Positions 7,461-17,263 of a stretch of DNA of 64,000 nucleotides are shown here, in pieces (the stretch's first letter is position 1; every line of letters starts with the position of its first letter). Source of the DNA: Curtobacterium sp. PhB115 (GTDB lineage: Bacteria > Actinomycetota > Actinomycetes > Actinomycetales > Microbacteriaceae); contig NZ_RJKR01000005.1 of the NCBI RefSeq assembly GCF_003752025.1, positions 1,030,241-1,094,240 on the forward strand. The letters run 5' to 3'. The position numbers and the translations under genes were made by a program. Below the pieces are notes generated by a model. It saw nothing but the letters and a program-made list of their open reading frames with translations. It was not told where the DNA came from and did no database searches.

Positions 7461-9041
7461 TCAGTCGAGCAGGAGCGCGGGCTCCTCGAGCACCGAGGCC
7501 ACGTCGTGCACGAAACGCGACGCCACGTCACCGTCCACGACCCGGTGGTCGAACGATGCGCCGATCGTGGTCACCATGCGCGACCGGACCTCGCCGTCGA
7601 CGACCCACGGCTTCGGCTTGATCGTGCCCATGGCGACGATCGCGACCTCGCCCGGGTTGAGGATCGGGGTCCCCGTGTCCATGCCGAACACGCCGATGTT
7701 CGTGATCGAGACGGTGCCGTTCGCCATCTGCGCCGGCGTCGTCTTGCCGTCGCGGGCGGTCAGGGTGAGCTCCTCGAGGGCCTGGGCCAGCTCGAGCAGC
7801 GACATGTCCTGCGCGTCCTTGATGTTCGGCACGATCAGCCCACGCGGGGTCGCCGCGGCGATGCCGAGGTTCACGAAGTGGTGGACGATGATCTCGCGGT
7901 CGGTCCAGGTCGAGTTCACCGAGCGGTTCCGGCGGACGGCCCAGATGACGGCCTTCGCGACGAGGAGCAGCGGCGAGACCTTGACGCCCGCGAACGTCGG
8001 CGAGGACTTCAGGCGCTTGACGAACTCCATCGTGCGGGTCGCGTCGACGTCGACGAACAGCGACACGTGCGGCGCGGTGAACGCCGAGGTGGTCATGGCG
8101 GTCGCGATGGCCTTGCGGACGCCCTTGACCGGGATCGTCTCGCTGCGCACGTCGCCCCACTCGGGCGTCTCGATGTTCCGGAAGACGCTCGCCTGCTTCG
8201 CGTGGCGGATGACGTCGTCGCGCGTGACCTCGCCGGCGAACCCGGTCGCCACGATCTCGGCGAGTTCGACGCCGAGGTCCTTCGCGAGCTTCCGGATCGG
8301 CGGCTTCGCGAGCACGTTGGTCGCCAGGGTCTGCTTCCGTGCGGGCGCAGACGCCAGACCGGCGATGGCCTCGGCGGTGGTGTCCTCACCGGGATCGCTG
8401 GCCGCTTCGGCCGCTGCCGCGGGATCCGCACTGGAGGCACGACTCGCCTCGGCCGCGAGCGCTGCGGCCCGGCGGGCGCCCGGCTTGCGACGCGACGGCG
8501 ACGAGGTCGCCGAGCCGTAGCCGACGAGCACGGCGCCGGAGGACTCGTCCGTCCCGACGACGGAGGCGTCGACGGCGACGGGCTGCACGGGAGCGGCGGC
8601 TCGAGCGGGCGCGGCAGCCTGCACGGGCGCCGGGGCCTGGGCCTGGGCCTGGGCCGGCGGGGTCTGCGCGACCGGAGCCGGCGGGACGGACGCTGCTGGC
8701 GGGGTGGCGGCGACCACCGGCGAGGTCGGGACGCTGTCGGTGACCGGTGCCGGGCCTCCAGGCTGGGTCGACGTGACCGGCGCACCGGACGCGACCGACG
8801 CGTCGGACTCGACCCGGATGATCGGCTTGCCGACCTCGACCGTGTCGCCCTCGGACACGAGCAGTCCCGTGACGGTGCCTGCGAACGGCGACGGCAGCTC
8901 GACGAGCGACTTCGCGGTCTCGATCTCGACCAGCACCTGGTCGACGGCGATCTCGTCCCCGATGGCGACGCGCCACTGCACGATCTCGGCCTCGGTCAGG
9001 CCTTCGCCCACATCGGGCAGGGGGAATTCGGCGACGGCCAC
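7461..9041 (-). CDS. dihydrolipoamide acyltransferase, E2 of a 2-oxoacid dehydrogenase complex
   Basis: This 526-residue E2 has three clear parts. A lipoyl domain is at about 1-80 ([13 protein letters not shown], lipoyl Lys44 in [10 protein letters not shown]). A long Ala/Pro linker follows, with an E3/E1-binding domain near residues 270-310 ([22 protein letters not shown]). The C-terminal catalytic acyltransferase domain ends with the DHRVVDG active-site motif. It transfers the acyl group made by E1 to CoA. Gene order with E1alpha and E1beta fits a branched-chain or pyruvate-type complex; no E3 gene is in the cluster. The GTG start ([12 protein letters not shown]) follows AAGGAG; longer starts would add non-homologous sequence. 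Confidence 0.92.
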   Translation of the reverse strand: MAVAEFPLPDVGEGLTEAEIVQWRVAIGDEIAVDQVLVEIETAKSLVELPSPFAGTVTGLLVSEGDTVEVGKPIIRVESDASVASGAPVTSTQPGGPAPVTDSVPTSPVVAATPPAASVPPAPVAQTPPAQAQAQAPAPVQAAAPARAAAPVQPVAVDASVVGTDESSGAVLVGYGSATSSPSRRKPGARRAAALAAEASRASSADPAAAAEAASDPGEDTTAEAIAGLASAPARKQTLATNVLAKPPIRKLAKDLGVELAEIVATGFAGEVTRDDVIRHAKQASVFRNIETPEWGDVRSETIPVKGVRKAIATAMTTSAFTAPHVSLFVDVDATRTMEFVKRLKSSPTFAGVKVSPLLLVAKAVIWAVRRNRSVNSTWTDREIIVHHFVNLGIAAATPRGLIVPNIKDAQDMSLLELAQALEELTLTARDGKTTPAQMANGTVSITNIGVFGMDTGTPILNPGEVAIVAMGTIKPKPWVVDGEVRSRMVTTIGASFDHRVVDGDVASRFVHDVASVLEEPALLLD

Positions 9042-9087
9042 TGACGGCTCCTTCGGCGTTCGGACGAGTTGGGTCGGTCGAGCAGGA

Positions 9088-10137
9088 TCAGTACGCGAGG
9101 GCGCGGTCGACGGCCTCGAGGACGCGATCGGCATCCGGCAGGTGCAGGTGCTCCAGTTTCGAGACCGGGAACGGGATGTCGAACCCGGAGACGCGCAAGG
9201 GCGGTGCCTGCATCGTGTAGAACGCCTTCTCGGCCACCGTGGCGGCGATCTCGCTGCCGACGCTGACGAAGCCGGAGGCCTCTTGCGCGATGACGAGTCG
9301 GCCGGTCTTGCGGACCGACGCGAGCAGCGGCTCCCAGTCGATGGGCGAGATCGAGCGGAGATCGATGACCTCGCAGCTCGTGCCCTCGGTCTCGGCGAGC
9401 TCCGCGGCCTGCATCAGGGTGGCGACCATCGCGCCGTGGCCGACGAGGGTGACCTCGGTGCCGGTGCGGGCGACGCGGGTGGTGTGCATCGGGACGTGGC
9501 CGTCGACGAGGTCGACCTGACCCTTCGGCCAGTACCGCGACTTCGGCTCGAGGAAGACCACCGGGTCCTTCGACGCGATCGCTTCCTGGATCATCCAGTA
9601 GGCGTCGTTCGGGGTGCTCGGGCTCACCACGCGCAGACCCGGGGTGTGCGCGAAGTACGCCTCGGGCGACTCCTGGTGGTGCTCGACGGCACCGATGTGG
9701 CCGCCGTAGGGGATGCGGATGACGACCGGCAGCGACATGTGCGCCGGCAGACGGTTCGCCATCTTCGCGAGCTGCGAGGTGATCTGGTCGAACCCCGGCC
9801 AGACGAAGCCGTCGAACTGGATCTCGACCACGGGGCGGTAGCCGCGCAGGGCCAGGCCGATCGCGGTGCCGATGATGCCGGCCTCGGCGAGCGGGGTGTC
9901 CCGCACGCGCTCGGGGCCGAACCGCTCCTGCAGGCCCTCGGTGATGCGGAAGACACCGCCGAGCGCGCCGATGTCCTCGCCCATCAGCAGGACCTTGTCG
10001 TCCGCCTGCATGGCGGCGGCGAGCCCGGCGTTGAGCGCCTTGGCCATCGGGAGGGTCGGGGTGGGGTCGCTCGGGATCTCGCCGGCGCCCGGGTGGGAGC
10101 GCAGCGTGTAGTCGAAGAGCTGCTCGGTGGTGCTCAT
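9088..10137 (-). CDS. 2-oxoacid dehydrogenase E1 component, beta subunit
   Basis: This 349-residue transketolase-like beta subunit has [45 protein letters not shown], the typical cofactor glutamate region. [32 protein letters not shown] and a C-terminal transketolase domain ([27 protein letters not shown]) follow. It forms the alpha2beta2 decarboxylase with the product of the upstream gene, whose stop overlaps this ATG by four bases. Extra residues at the N-terminus (about 25) precede the family core. The sequence resembles branched-chain 2-oxoacid dehydrogenases, but pyruvate as substrate cannot be excluded. Confidence 0.92.
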   Translation of the reverse strand: MSTTEQLFDYTLRSHPGAGEIPSDPTPTLPMAKALNAGLAAAMQADDKVLLMGEDIGALGGVFRITEGLQERFGPERVRDTPLAEAGIIGTAIGLALRGYRPVVEIQFDGFVWPGFDQITSQLAKMANRLPAHMSLPVVIRIPYGGHIGAVEHHQESPEAYFAHTPGLRVVSPSTPNDAYWMIQEAIASKDPVVFLEPKSRYWPKGQVDLVDGHVPMHTTRVARTGTEVTLVGHGAMVATLMQAAELAETEGTSCEVIDLRSISPIDWEPLLASVRKTGRLVIAQEASGFVSVGSEIAATVAEKAFYTMQAPPLRVSGFDIPFPVSKLEHLHLPDADRVLEAVDRALAY

Positions 10138-11294
10138 GCGTGGGCGCCCCCTTCGAAGCCGGCCTCGTACTGTTCGAGCCAGGCCTTCTGCTCGGCGACC
10201 AGCGGATGCGGTTCGCGGTACACGTTGTCGAACATGACGTCGACCGACGGCGGCGTCAGGGCCACCGTGCGGCGTCGGACGTCGGCGGCGATGTCCTCGC
10301 CCTCTTCGTCGAACGCGGCGAACTGCTCGTCCGTCGCGCCCTTCGAGCGGAGGTACGCCTCGGAGCGGGTGATCGGGTCGCGACGGACCCATTCCTCGAG
10401 CTCGTCGTCGCCGCGGTACCGGCTCGGGTCGTCCGAGCTGGTGTGCGCACCGATGCGGTAGGTGTCGGCCTCGATGAACGCCGGGCCCTGGCCGCTGCGC
10501 GCGTGGTCGGTCGCGACGACCGACGCCGTGTACGAGGCGAGGATGTCGTTGCCGTCGATCAGCACGCTCGGGATCCCGAAGCCGCGCGGGCGGTCGACGA
10601 GGGGCGTCGGGGACTGCACCGCCACCGGAACCGAGATCGCCCAGTGGTTGTTCTGCAGGAAGAAGACGACGGGCGCCTTCGTCGACGCCGAGAAGACGTA
10701 GGCCTCGTTGACGTCGCCCTGGCTGGTCGCTCCGTCGCCGAAGTACACGATGGAGCATGCGTCGCGGTCCGGGTCACCGGTACCGACGTCGCCGTCGAGC
10801 ATCTGGCCGAGTGCGTAGCCCGTGGCGTGCAGGGTCTGCGACCCGATCACCAGGGTGGAGATGTGGGTGTTGCCGCGCTGGTCCGGGTCCCACCCGCCGT
10901 GGGTCTGCCCGCGGTACATCGCGATGATCTCCATCGGCTCGACGCCGCGCTGCATCGTGACGGCGTGCTCGCGGTACGAGGGGAAGACGTGGTCCTGGGC
11001 GCGCAGGGCGAAGGCGGAACCGGTCTGTGCGGCTTCCTGCCCGTGGCTCGGCACCCAGAGGCCGAGCTGACCGGTGCGCTGGAGGTTGTGGCCGGCGTGG
11101 TCGAACCGTCGGGTGAGGACCATGCGGCGGTGCATCGCCAGCAGGGTCTCGTCGGGGATCGCTCGCGCAGCGGCGGCGAACTCGGCGTTCTCGTCGGTCT
11201 CCACGAACCGACCCTCGGGGTCGAGGAGCCGGACGGTGGTCGTCGCGGGAGCCGCGGCGCGGAATGACATGCGGGCCAGCGTAGCGGCAGCCAT
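10134..11294 (-). CDS. 2-oxoacid dehydrogenase E1 component, alpha subunit
   Basis: This 386-residue thiamine-diphosphate enzyme subunit carries the motif GDGATSQGDVNEAYVFSASTKAPVVFFLQNN, the GDG...NN cofactor signature. RIGAHTSSDDPSRYR is the conserved phosphorylation-loop region of BCKDH/PDH E1alpha. It decarboxylates a 2-oxoacid and reductively acylates the lipoyl group of E2. The ATG overlaps the stop of the aminotransferase gene by one base, so aminotransferase, E1alpha, E1beta and E2 read as one operon. A second ATG eight codons in (MSFRAAA) is a possible alternative start. The aminotransferase neighbour fits amino-acid catabolism or branched-chain fatty-acid precursor supply. Confidence 0.92.
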   Translation of the reverse strand: MAAATLARMSFRAAAPATTTVRLLDPEGRFVETDENAEFAAAARAIPDETLLAMHRRMVLTRRFDHAGHNLQRTGQLGLWVPSHGQEAAQTGSAFALRAQDHVFPSYREHAVTMQRGVEPMEIIAMYRGQTHGGWDPDQRGNTHISTLVIGSQTLHATGYALGQMLDGDVGTGDPDRDACSIVYFGDGATSQGDVNEAYVFSASTKAPVVFFLQNNHWAISVPVAVQSPTPLVDRPRGFGIPSVLIDGNDILASYTASVVATDHARSGQGPAFIEADTYRIGAHTSSDDPSRYRGDDELEEWVRRDPITRSEAYLRSKGATDEQFAAFDEEGEDIAADVRRRTVALTPPSVDVMFDNVYREPHPLVAEQKAWLEQYEAGFEGGAHA

Positions 11295-12373
11295 CAGTCG
11301 GCCACCTGGAGGTCCCCCACAAGCGAGCGGGCCGTTTCGAGGAGCGTTTCCACAGCCTCGTGCTCGCCGATCGAGATGCGGATGCCCTCGGGGTGGAAGG
11401 CCCGGACGATGATGCCGGCGTCCTCGAAGGCGGTGGCGGCGACCGCGGTCCGCTCCCCCGTCGGCAACCAGACGAAGTTGCCCTGTGCATCCGGCACGGC
11501 CCAGCCCTGCTCGCGGAGCTCGGCGACGATGTGGTCGCGCTGCACGGCGAGCTCGGCGACCCGCTCGAGCAGCTCGCCCTCGCGCTCCAGGCTCGCGAGC
11601 GCGGCCGCCTGGCCCTGTGCGGTGACGGACAGCGGGATGGCGCACGCACGGACGGCCTCGAGCACGTAGGCCGGGCCGAGCGCGTAGCCGACCCGCAGCC
11701 CGGCGAGTCCGTACGCCTTGGAGAAGGTGCGGAGGACGACCAGGTTCGGGTACCGCTCGAGCAGCGGGTGCCCGTGCACGGCGGACTCGTCGGTGACGAA
11801 CTCGGCGTATGCCTCGTCGAGCACGACCAGCACCGACGACGGCACGGTGGCCATGAACGCCTCGAACTCGGCGGCGGTGACGATCGGGCCGGTCGGGTTG
11901 TTCGGCGTGCAGACGATCACCATGCGGGTGCGGTCGGTGACGGCGGCGGCCATCGCGTCGAGGTCGTGCCCGCCGTCGGGACGGTTCGGCACCTGCACGC
12001 TGGTGGCGCCGGCGACGGTGACGACCCCGGGGTACGCCTCGAAGGAGCGCCAGGCGTAGACGATCTCGTCACCGGGACCCGACGTGGCACGGGCGAGCTC
12101 GTGCAGGATCGCGACGCTGCCGGGGGCGACGTGGACCTCGTCGGCGGTCAGGCCGAAGCGGTTCGCCAGGACGGCCCGCACGGCGAGCGCGGTGGCGTCG
12201 GGGTAGCGGTTGTAGGAGGTCTGGGCCTGGACCGCCTCGACGACACCGGGGAGCGGCGGGAACGGGTTCTCGTTGCTCGACAGCTTGAAGGCCTCGGCCG
12301 AGGCCTGCCGTCCCTGCTTGTACGCGGGGAGGATCGCGATCTCGGGTCGGATGTACACACGCTGCTCGCTCAC
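11294..12373 (-). CDS. histidinol-phosphate/aromatic aminotransferase family (class I PLP)
   Basis: This 359-residue PLP enzyme of the HisC family has [15 protein letters not shown] near the N-terminus and [11 protein letters not shown]. The Schiff-base lysine is in [20 protein letters not shown], and the phosphate-binding arginine is in [10 protein letters not shown]. HisC-like enzymes make histidinol phosphate or act on aromatic and other amino acids. No other his genes are near; the gene is coupled to 2-oxoacid dehydrogenase genes, so it may supply the 2-oxoacid rather than serve histidine synthesis. The GTG start ([12 protein letters not shown]) is chosen because the longer reading adds an unrelated peptide. 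A 50-bp gap to the divergent holin-like gene holds both promoters. Confidence 0.85.
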   Translation of the reverse strand: MSEQRVYIRPEIAILPAYKQGRQASAEAFKLSSNENPFPPLPGVVEAVQAQTSYNRYPDATALAVRAVLANRFGLTADEVHVAPGSVAILHELARATSGPGDEIVYAWRSFEAYPGVVTVAGATSVQVPNRPDGGHDLDAMAAAVTDRTRMVIVCTPNNPTGPIVTAAEFEAFMATVPSSVLVVLDEAYAEFVTDESAVHGHPLLERYPNLVVLRTFSKAYGLAGLRVGYALGPAYVLEAVRACAIPLSVTAQGQAAALASLEREGELLERVAELAVQRDHIVAELREQGWAVPDAQGNFVWLPTGERTAVAATAFEDAGIIVRAFHPEGIRISIGEHEAVETLLETARSLVGDLQVAD

Positions 12374-12423
12374 CGGTTCAGGGTATCTGCACACCACCGG
12401 CGTTCCGAGGGCATCATGAGTCC

Positions 12424-12822
12424 ATGCGATTCCTCGTCCGCCTCGTCGTCAACGCCGTCGCCCTCTGGCTCACCACGCTCATCGTCAGCGGCGTCTCGGT
12501 CACGCCGTTCGGCGACGGCGGGACCCTCGCGACCGTCCTCACCTACCTGCTCGTGGCGTTCGTGTTCGGCCTCGTGAACGCGGTGATCGGCACGCTCATC
12601 CGGATCGTCGCGTTCCCGATCTACATCCTGACGCTCGGGCTCATCTCGTTCATCGTCAACGGGATCCTGCTGCTCATCGTCGCCGGGATCTCCGACGCGT
12701 TCGGCTTCGGGCTCGAGGTCGAGTCGTTCGGCTGGGGCATCGTCGGCGCCTTCGTGCTCGCGGTCTTCGCCTGGCTGATCGGGCTGTTCGTCCGCCCGGT
12801 GCTCAACCGCTCGCGCGCGTGA
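12424..12822 (+). CDS. phage holin family (YvlD-type) small membrane protein
   Basis: This 132-residue, very hydrophobic protein has four predicted transmembrane segments and the family patterns [54 protein letters not shown] and a final [15 protein letters not shown]. Databases call this family phage holin family 4 (YvlD), but in chromosomes it is a conserved membrane protein of unknown role. There are no phage genes around. Its stop overlaps a possible GTG of the phosphatase gene, forming a three-gene unit with the phosphatase and purB. Confidence 0.85.
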   Translation: MRFLVRLVVNAVALWLTTLIVSGVSVTPFGDGGTLATVLTYLLVAFVFGLVNAVIGTLIRIVAFPIYILTLGLISFIVNGILLLIVAGISDAFGFGLEVESFGWGIVGAFVLAVFAWLIGLFVRPVLNRSRA

Positions 12823-12869
12823 CCACTGCGGACGTCGCGGGCGAGAGTCCGCTGCGTCATGATGTCCCC

Positions 12870-13382
12870 ATGACCCAGGACGTCGACGCCCCGTTCCGCG
12901 TCTCGTTCGTCTGCAGCGGCAACATCTGCCGCTCCCCGATGGCCGGTGTCGTCTTCGCGCAGCTCGCCGCGGACGCCGGGCTGTCCGATCGGTTCCACGT
13001 CGAGTCCGCGGGCACCGGTGACTGGCACGTCGGCGAACCGGCCGACGAGCGCACGATCGCAGCCCTCGCGGCACGCGGATACGATGGCAGCAGGCATCGC
13101 GCCCGTCAGTTCGACCCGGACCGGTTCCCGGACCTCGATCTGGTGGTCGCACTCGACCGCTCCCACGAACGCGTCCTGCGCTCGTGGGCACCGACCATGG
13201 ACGACTCCGCCAAGGTGACGCTCCTGCTGCGGTACGACGACGCCTGGCCCCAGCAGACCGACGTGCCGGACCCGTACTACGCGGACCGGCACGAGTTCGA
13301 CCGAGTGCTCTCGACCGTCGAACGGGCCTGCCGGGCGCTCTTCCACCAGCTCGAGCCGGCAGTCCGTCAGGGAGCCCCATGA
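12870..13382 (+). CDS. low-molecular-weight protein-tyrosine phosphatase
   Basis: This protein is about 170 residues with the P-loop VCSGNICRSP (CX5R-S) near the N-terminus, the second conserved SAGTGDWHVGEPAD and the acid motif VPDPYYAD. It is a standard LMW-PTP that removes phosphate from tyrosine residues in the cytosol. The ATG at 12870 gives the usual short lead before FRVSFVCSGN. An in-frame GTG at 12819, overlapping the upstream stop, would add 17 residues and is a real alternative because of the coupling pattern seen elsewhere. The stop overlaps the purB ATG by four bases. Confidence 0.9.
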   Translation: MTQDVDAPFRVSFVCSGNICRSPMAGVVFAQLAADAGLSDRFHVESAGTGDWHVGEPADERTIAALAARGYDGSRHRARQFDPDRFPDLDLVVALDRSHERVLRSWAPTMDDSAKVTLLLRYDDAWPQQTDVPDPYYADRHEFDRVLSTVERACRALFHQLEPAVRQGAP

Positions 13383-14764
13383 CCCCCCTTCCCCCGCAGC
13401 CGATCAGCCCGCTCGACGGGCGCTACTACCCGATCGTGCACACGGTGGGCGAGCACCTCTCCGAGGCCGGCCTCAACCGCGCGCGCATCGTGGTCGAGGT
13501 CGAGTGGCTCATCTTCCTGACCGACCACGCGATGTTCACCACGTCGCCGCTGAGCGTCGACGACAAGGCCGCACTCCGCCAGGTCGTCGAGACGTTCGGG
13601 CAGGACCAGATCGCGGAGCTCGCCGAGATCGAGGCGACGACCCGCCACGACGTCAAGGCCGTGGAGTACTTCGTCCGCCGCCGGCTGTCCGAGCTCGGCC
13701 TCGACGCGATCGCCGAGCTGACCCACTTCGCCGCCACGAGCGAGGACGTCAACAACCTGTCCTACGCGCTCACCGTGCGGGACACCGTCGACCAGGTCTG
13801 GTTGCCGGCCTACCGTGCCGTGCTCGAGAAGCTCCGGACACTCGCCGTCGAGCTCCGTGCCGTGCCGATGCTCTCCCACACCCACGGCCAGCCGGCGACC
13901 CCGTCGACGCTCGGCAAGGAGCTCGCGGTCGTCGTCTACCGCCTCGAACGCGTCCTCGCCCAGATCGAGGGCGGCGAGTACCTCGGCAAGTTCTCCGGCG
14001 CGACCGGCACCTTCTCGGCGCACCTCGCCGCGGACCCCGAGGCCGACTGGCCGACGCTGTCCCGCGAGTTCGTCGAGGGACTCGGTCTCACCTGGAACCC
14101 GCTCACCACGCAGATCGAGTCGCACGACTGGCAGGCCGAGCTGTACGACCGGGTCCGGCACGCCAACCGCATCCTGCACAACCTGGCGACCGACGTGTGG
14201 ACCTACATCTCGATGGGGTACTTCACGCAGATCCCGGTCGCCGGTGCCACGGGCTCGTCGACCATGCCGCACAAGATCAACCCGATCCGGTTCGAGAACG
14301 CCGAGGCGAACCTCGAGATCTCGTCGGCGCTGTTCTCCACGCTGTCCGAGACCCTGGTGACGAGCCGGCTGCAGCGCGACCTGACCGACTCCACCACGCA
14401 GCGCAACATCGGCGTCGCGTTCGGGCACTCGCTGCTCGCGCTCGACAACCTGCGCCGCGGGCTCGGTGAGATCTCGGTGAACCAGGAACGGCTCGCCGAG
14501 GACCTCGACCACAACTGGGAGGTGCTGGCCGAGGCGATCCAGACGGTGATCCGCGCCGAGGTCACCGCCGGGCAGTCGAACATCGAGGACCCGTACGCGA
14601 TGCTCAAGGAGCTCACCCGCGGCAAGCGCATCGGGCAGGCCGAGCTCGTGGCGTTCGTGAACGGCCTGGACATCTCGTCCGGCGCCAAGGCCCGGCTGAC
14701 GAACCTCACGCCGGCGTCGTACACGGGCCTGGCGGACGAGCTCGTCGACCACCTGGACGTCTGA
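13379..14764 (+). CDS. purB: adenylosuccinate lyase
   Basis: This 461-residue member of the fumarase/aspartase superfamily has the signature GSSTMPHKINPIRFENAEANL and an N-terminus LSPLDGRY-like (PISPLDGRYYPIV) typical of PurB. HTHGQPATPSTLGKEL carries a catalytic histidine. It cleaves adenylosuccinate to AMP and SAICAR to AICAR, both releasing fumarate, in purine synthesis. The size matches the E. coli-like PurB subgroup (about 456). The ATG overlaps the phosphatase stop by four bases. A palindromic element follows 17 bp after the stop. Confidence 0.95.
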   Translation: MTPLPPQPISPLDGRYYPIVHTVGEHLSEAGLNRARIVVEVEWLIFLTDHAMFTTSPLSVDDKAALRQVVETFGQDQIAELAEIEATTRHDVKAVEYFVRRRLSELGLDAIAELTHFAATSEDVNNLSYALTVRDTVDQVWLPAYRAVLEKLRTLAVELRAVPMLSHTHGQPATPSTLGKELAVVVYRLERVLAQIEGGEYLGKFSGATGTFSAHLAADPEADWPTLSREFVEGLGLTWNPLTTQIESHDWQAELYDRVRHANRILHNLATDVWTYISMGYFTQIPVAGATGSSTMPHKINPIRFENAEANLEISSALFSTLSETLVTSRLQRDLTDSTTQRNIGVAFGHSLLALDNLRRGLGEISVNQERLAEDLDHNWEVLAEAIQTVIRAEVTAGQSNIEDPYAMLKELTRGKRIGQAELVAFVNGLDISSGAKARLTNLTPASYTGLADELVDHLDV

Positions 14765-14780
14765 CGCGCGTCCGCTCGCA

Positions 14781-14839
14781 CTTCGTGAGCAGAAATGGTC
14801 GGGTTCCGTGACGGGACCCGACCATTTCTGCTCACGAAG
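14781..14839. repeat. 59-bp palindromic element, copy 2
   Basis: Perfect 24-bp outer arms, left beginning CTTCGTGAGCAGAAATGGTC and right ending GACCATTTCTGCTCACGAAG, 17 bp after the purB stop. The region from here to the next gene also holds a short GC-rich array (CGCGGCGCC x3) and the leader of the following gene. Confidence 0.9.
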
Positions 14840-15021
14840 CGCCCCGCGGCGCCCGCGGCGCCCGCGGCGGCGGGCGGAGGGAAACATCGGGCAACGAAAC
14901 GGCACCGAGGGGTGCGGAATCCTCATGAAGTCGATAGGTTCGTCCTGCTGAGCACCATCTCAGCACGGGGGGCGTCGGAGTGGACGAACCCTGTCCTCTG
15001 ACCGGATGGATCTGTAGAACC

Positions 15022-16293
15022 GTGCTTCGTTCCCGCATCACCGCGGCCGCCGTCGGCGCCACCGTGCTCGGCGTCACCGCTGCGCTCGTCCCCACCGTCT
15101 CCACCGCCAACGTCTCCGTCGACGCCGCTTCGGCCGTCGTCACGTGGAAGGACTCGGCCGCCGACTTCACCGCGGCGCCCGAGGGCACCTTCCCCCTCAC
15201 CGACCAGTGGTACTGGGCGGCGCTGTCCGACCCCACCGCCGGCGGGAAGATCACCGACTTCGCCACGCTCGACGAGGACGGCGTCTCCGTCTCCGAGGGC
15301 GAGGCCGTCGGCCTGGTCCGCGGGCTCACCAAGCCGGTCGCCCCGAGCGACCTCGGTGCCCTCGCGTCCGGCATCAGCAGCACGACGACCGGCGCGACGA
15401 CGTTCGGCCTCGCGATCCAGGAGGGCGACGACGACAGCGCCCAGACCGTGGTCTTCGCCACCGACCAGGCGAACGGCGAGGGCGTCGTCGACGGTCTGAG
15501 CAACTGGCTCGACCCCGAGACGGGCGAGGTCGAGTCGACCTCCGCACTCGCCGCCGACCTGCGGGCCGCAGACGCCGAGGTCGTCGGCTACATCGTCTAC
15601 GTCGGCATCGACGTGGCCGGTGAGGTCACCGCGCCGCCCGCGACGGACGAGCCCACCGAGACGCCGGCGCCGACCGACGAGCCGACCACCGCACCGACCG
15701 ACGAGCCGACGGTCGCGCCGACCGACGAGCCCACCACGGCACCGACCGACGAGCCGACCACGGCCCCGACCGACGAGCCCACGGCTCCGACCACCCCGGT
15801 CGAGCAGGCACCCGGCGCCGAGCTGAAGAGCCTCGCCTCGCCGCTCGAGTCCAGCGCCCAGGCCCTCGCCGCCGACGCCAGCGGTTCGATCTCGTCGCTG
15901 CGCATCGACGACACGACGACGTACTTCACGCCGCAGCCCACCGCGGCCGCGCGCCTGGTCACCTCGTCGGCCACCCTGACCGAGGCCACCACCACCGGTG
16001 TCCGCGTCCAGGGCTCGGGCTTCGCACCGTTCGAGGTCGTGGGTGCCGGCGTCGGCACCTCTGCCCAGGGCACGGACATCCCCGGGGTCGCGCTCCGCGC
16101 CGACGCCGAGGGCAACGTGGCCGGCACGATCGTCCTGCCCGCCGACTTCGTGAACGCAGCAGGCACCTACACGATCGGCCTCGTCGGCACCTCGTCGGCA
16201 CAGACCGCCCAGGCGACGCTCACCGTGACGGCCGACCCGGCCGTCGCACCGGTCGCCGTCCCGGTGCCCGGAACGGCGACCTTCACGGGCTGA
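15022..16293 (+). CDS. secreted protein with PTDEPT-repeat linker
   Basis: This 423-residue protein has a signal peptide (VLRSRITAAAVGATVLGVTAALVPTVSTA). A first globular region follows (about 35-205, VTWKDSAADFTAAPEGTFPLTDQWYWAAL and AEVVGYIVYVGIDVAGEV). Next is a linker of some seven PTDEPT(T/V)A repeats (about 208-255), then a C-terminal region with a bacterial Ig-like sequence (VRVQGSGFAPFEVVGAGVG ... TYTIGLVGTSSAQTAQATLTVTADP). No LPXTG-like sorting signal or C-terminal membrane helix is seen, so it is probably released or held in the wall by other means. I do not recognise the N-terminal domain. The GTG start lies where the signal peptide begins; the next gene, an L,D-transpeptidase, starts two bases after its stop. 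Confidence 0.75.
   Translation: MLRSRITAAAVGATVLGVTAALVPTVSTANVSVDAASAVVTWKDSAADFTAAPEGTFPLTDQWYWAALSDPTAGGKITDFATLDEDGVSVSEGEAVGLVRGLTKPVAPSDLGALASGISSTTTGATTFGLAIQEGDDDSAQTVVFATDQANGEGVVDGLSNWLDPETGEVESTSALAADLRAADAEVVGYIVYVGIDVAGEVTAPPATDEPTETPAPTDEPTTAPTDEPTVAPTDEPTTAPTDEPTTAPTDEPTAPTTPVEQAPGAELKSLASPLESSAQALAADASGSISSLRIDDTTTYFTPQPTAAARLVTSSATLTEATTTGVRVQGSGFAPFEVVGAGVGTSAQGTDIPGVALRADAEGNVAGTIVLPADFVNAAGTYTIGLVGTSSAQTAQATLTVTADPAVAPVAVPVPGTATFTG
15640..15790 (+). repeat. in-gene tandem repeat encoding PTDEPT(T/V)A
   Basis: About seven imperfect 24-bp units (ACCGACGAGCCGACC core) encode the Pro/Thr/Asp/Glu linker of the secreted protein. Such arrays often change copy number between strains. 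Confidence 0.8.
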
Positions 16294-16295
16294 TC

Positions 16296-17105
16296 TTGCC
16301 GATCCTCCCGACCGAGCCACGGCGGCGCGCGACCCTGATCGCCGCCGCCGTGGCCGTCGTCTGTGCGGGGGCCGTCGCGTTCGTCGCGTTCGGCCCCCTG
16401 TCCGCGTCGCCCACGCCGACGCACTCCGTCGCCGCGACCCCGACGGCCGCTCCCACGGCCACCCGGACGCCGTCGTCCACGCCGGAGCCCGGGAAGGTCG
16501 ACGCGATCGACGCCCCGGAGAGCACGACCGTCGCGGCGGTCCGAGGCGACAGCGTGCCGGTCAGTCGGACGGCGGGCGGTGCCGCGACCACGACCCTGTC
16601 GAACCCGCAGGCGTCCGGCGCTCCACTGGTCTTCCGCGTCGTCGACCAGCAGGACGGCTGGGCCGAGGTCCAGCTCGCGCAGCGTCCGAACGGCAGCACC
16701 GGCTGGGTCCCGACGAGTGCGGTCACCCTCTCCGAGGACCCGTACGCGATCGTCGTGACCCGTTCCACGAACACCCTCGACCTGTACAAGAGCGGCAGGG
16801 TCGTGCACTCCTACCCCGTCGCGACGGGCACCGGGGGCACGCCGTCACCGACCGGACGGTTCGCGCTGACGGAACTGCTCGCGCCGACGAACGCCGGGTA
16901 CGGTCCGTACGCCTACGGCACGACCGCGTTCTCGGACGTCCTCAACTCCTTCGGCGGCGGCCCTGGTCAGATCGGCCTGCACGGCACCGACGACACCTCG
17001 AGCATCGGCACGGCGGCCTCGCACGGTTGCATCCGGATGCACAACGCGGACATCTCCGCGCTCGCCGAGCTCCTGCCGCTCGGCACCCCCTTCCAGGTGC
17101 GCTGA
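16296..17105 (+). CDS. L,D-transpeptidase (YkuD domain), membrane-anchored
   Basis: This protein is about 269 residues: an N-terminal membrane anchor (ATLIAAAVAVVCAGAVAFVAF), a Pro/Thr linker, an SH3-like stretch and a C-terminal YkuD catalytic domain. The YkuD domain opens IVVTRSTNTLDLYKSGRVVHSYPVATG and ends with the active-site motif SHGCIRMHN (Cys near residue 245). Such enzymes make 3-3 crosslinks in peptidoglycan or attach proteins to it, outside the membrane. The start appears to be TTG two bases after the stop of the secreted protein, with no obvious ribosome site, implying translational coupling. The pairing suggests both act on the cell wall. Confidence 0.88.
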   Translation: MPILPTEPRRRATLIAAAVAVVCAGAVAFVAFGPLSASPTPTHSVAATPTAAPTATRTPSSTPEPGKVDAIDAPESTTVAAVRGDSVPVSRTAGGAATTTLSNPQASGAPLVFRVVDQQDGWAEVQLAQRPNGSTGWVPTSAVTLSEDPYAIVVTRSTNTLDLYKSGRVVHSYPVATGTGGTPSPTGRFALTELLAPTNAGYGPYAYGTTAFSDVLNSFGGGPGQIGLHGTDDTSSIGTAASHGCIRMHNADISALAELLPLGTPFQVR

Positions 17106-17137
17106 CTTCCAGGTGCGCTGAGCGCCAAGGCCGCGCA

Positions 17138-17196
17138 CTTCGTGAGCAGCAACGGTCGGGTTCCGAGACGGGACCCGACCATTGCTGCTCACGAAG
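17138..17196. repeat. 59-bp palindromic element, copy 3
   Basis: Left arm begins CTTCGTGAGCAGCAACGGTC, right arm ends GACCATTGCTGCTCACGAAG. Compared with copy 2 an A/T pair has become C/G in both arms. It lies 32 bp after the L,D-transpeptidase stop and before the converging LysR gene. Confidence 0.9.
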
Positions 17197-17263
17197 CGGG
17201 TCTGCCGCAGCGCGACACCCGGCCTGGAGGCGCGGCGTGCGCCCGGCAGTGGGCGCGACCACG

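Noticed and set aside
12424..12822. Prophage remnant because of a 'phage holin family' gene
   Set aside because: No lysis, structural or integrase genes are near; this YvlD-type family is chromosomal and widespread.
14923..15021. Riboswitch upstream of the secreted protein (for example c-di-AMP type, common before cell-wall genes)
   Set aside because: The leader has only a short GCACC/GGTGC stem and lacks the conserved ydaO core; no support beyond the gene context.
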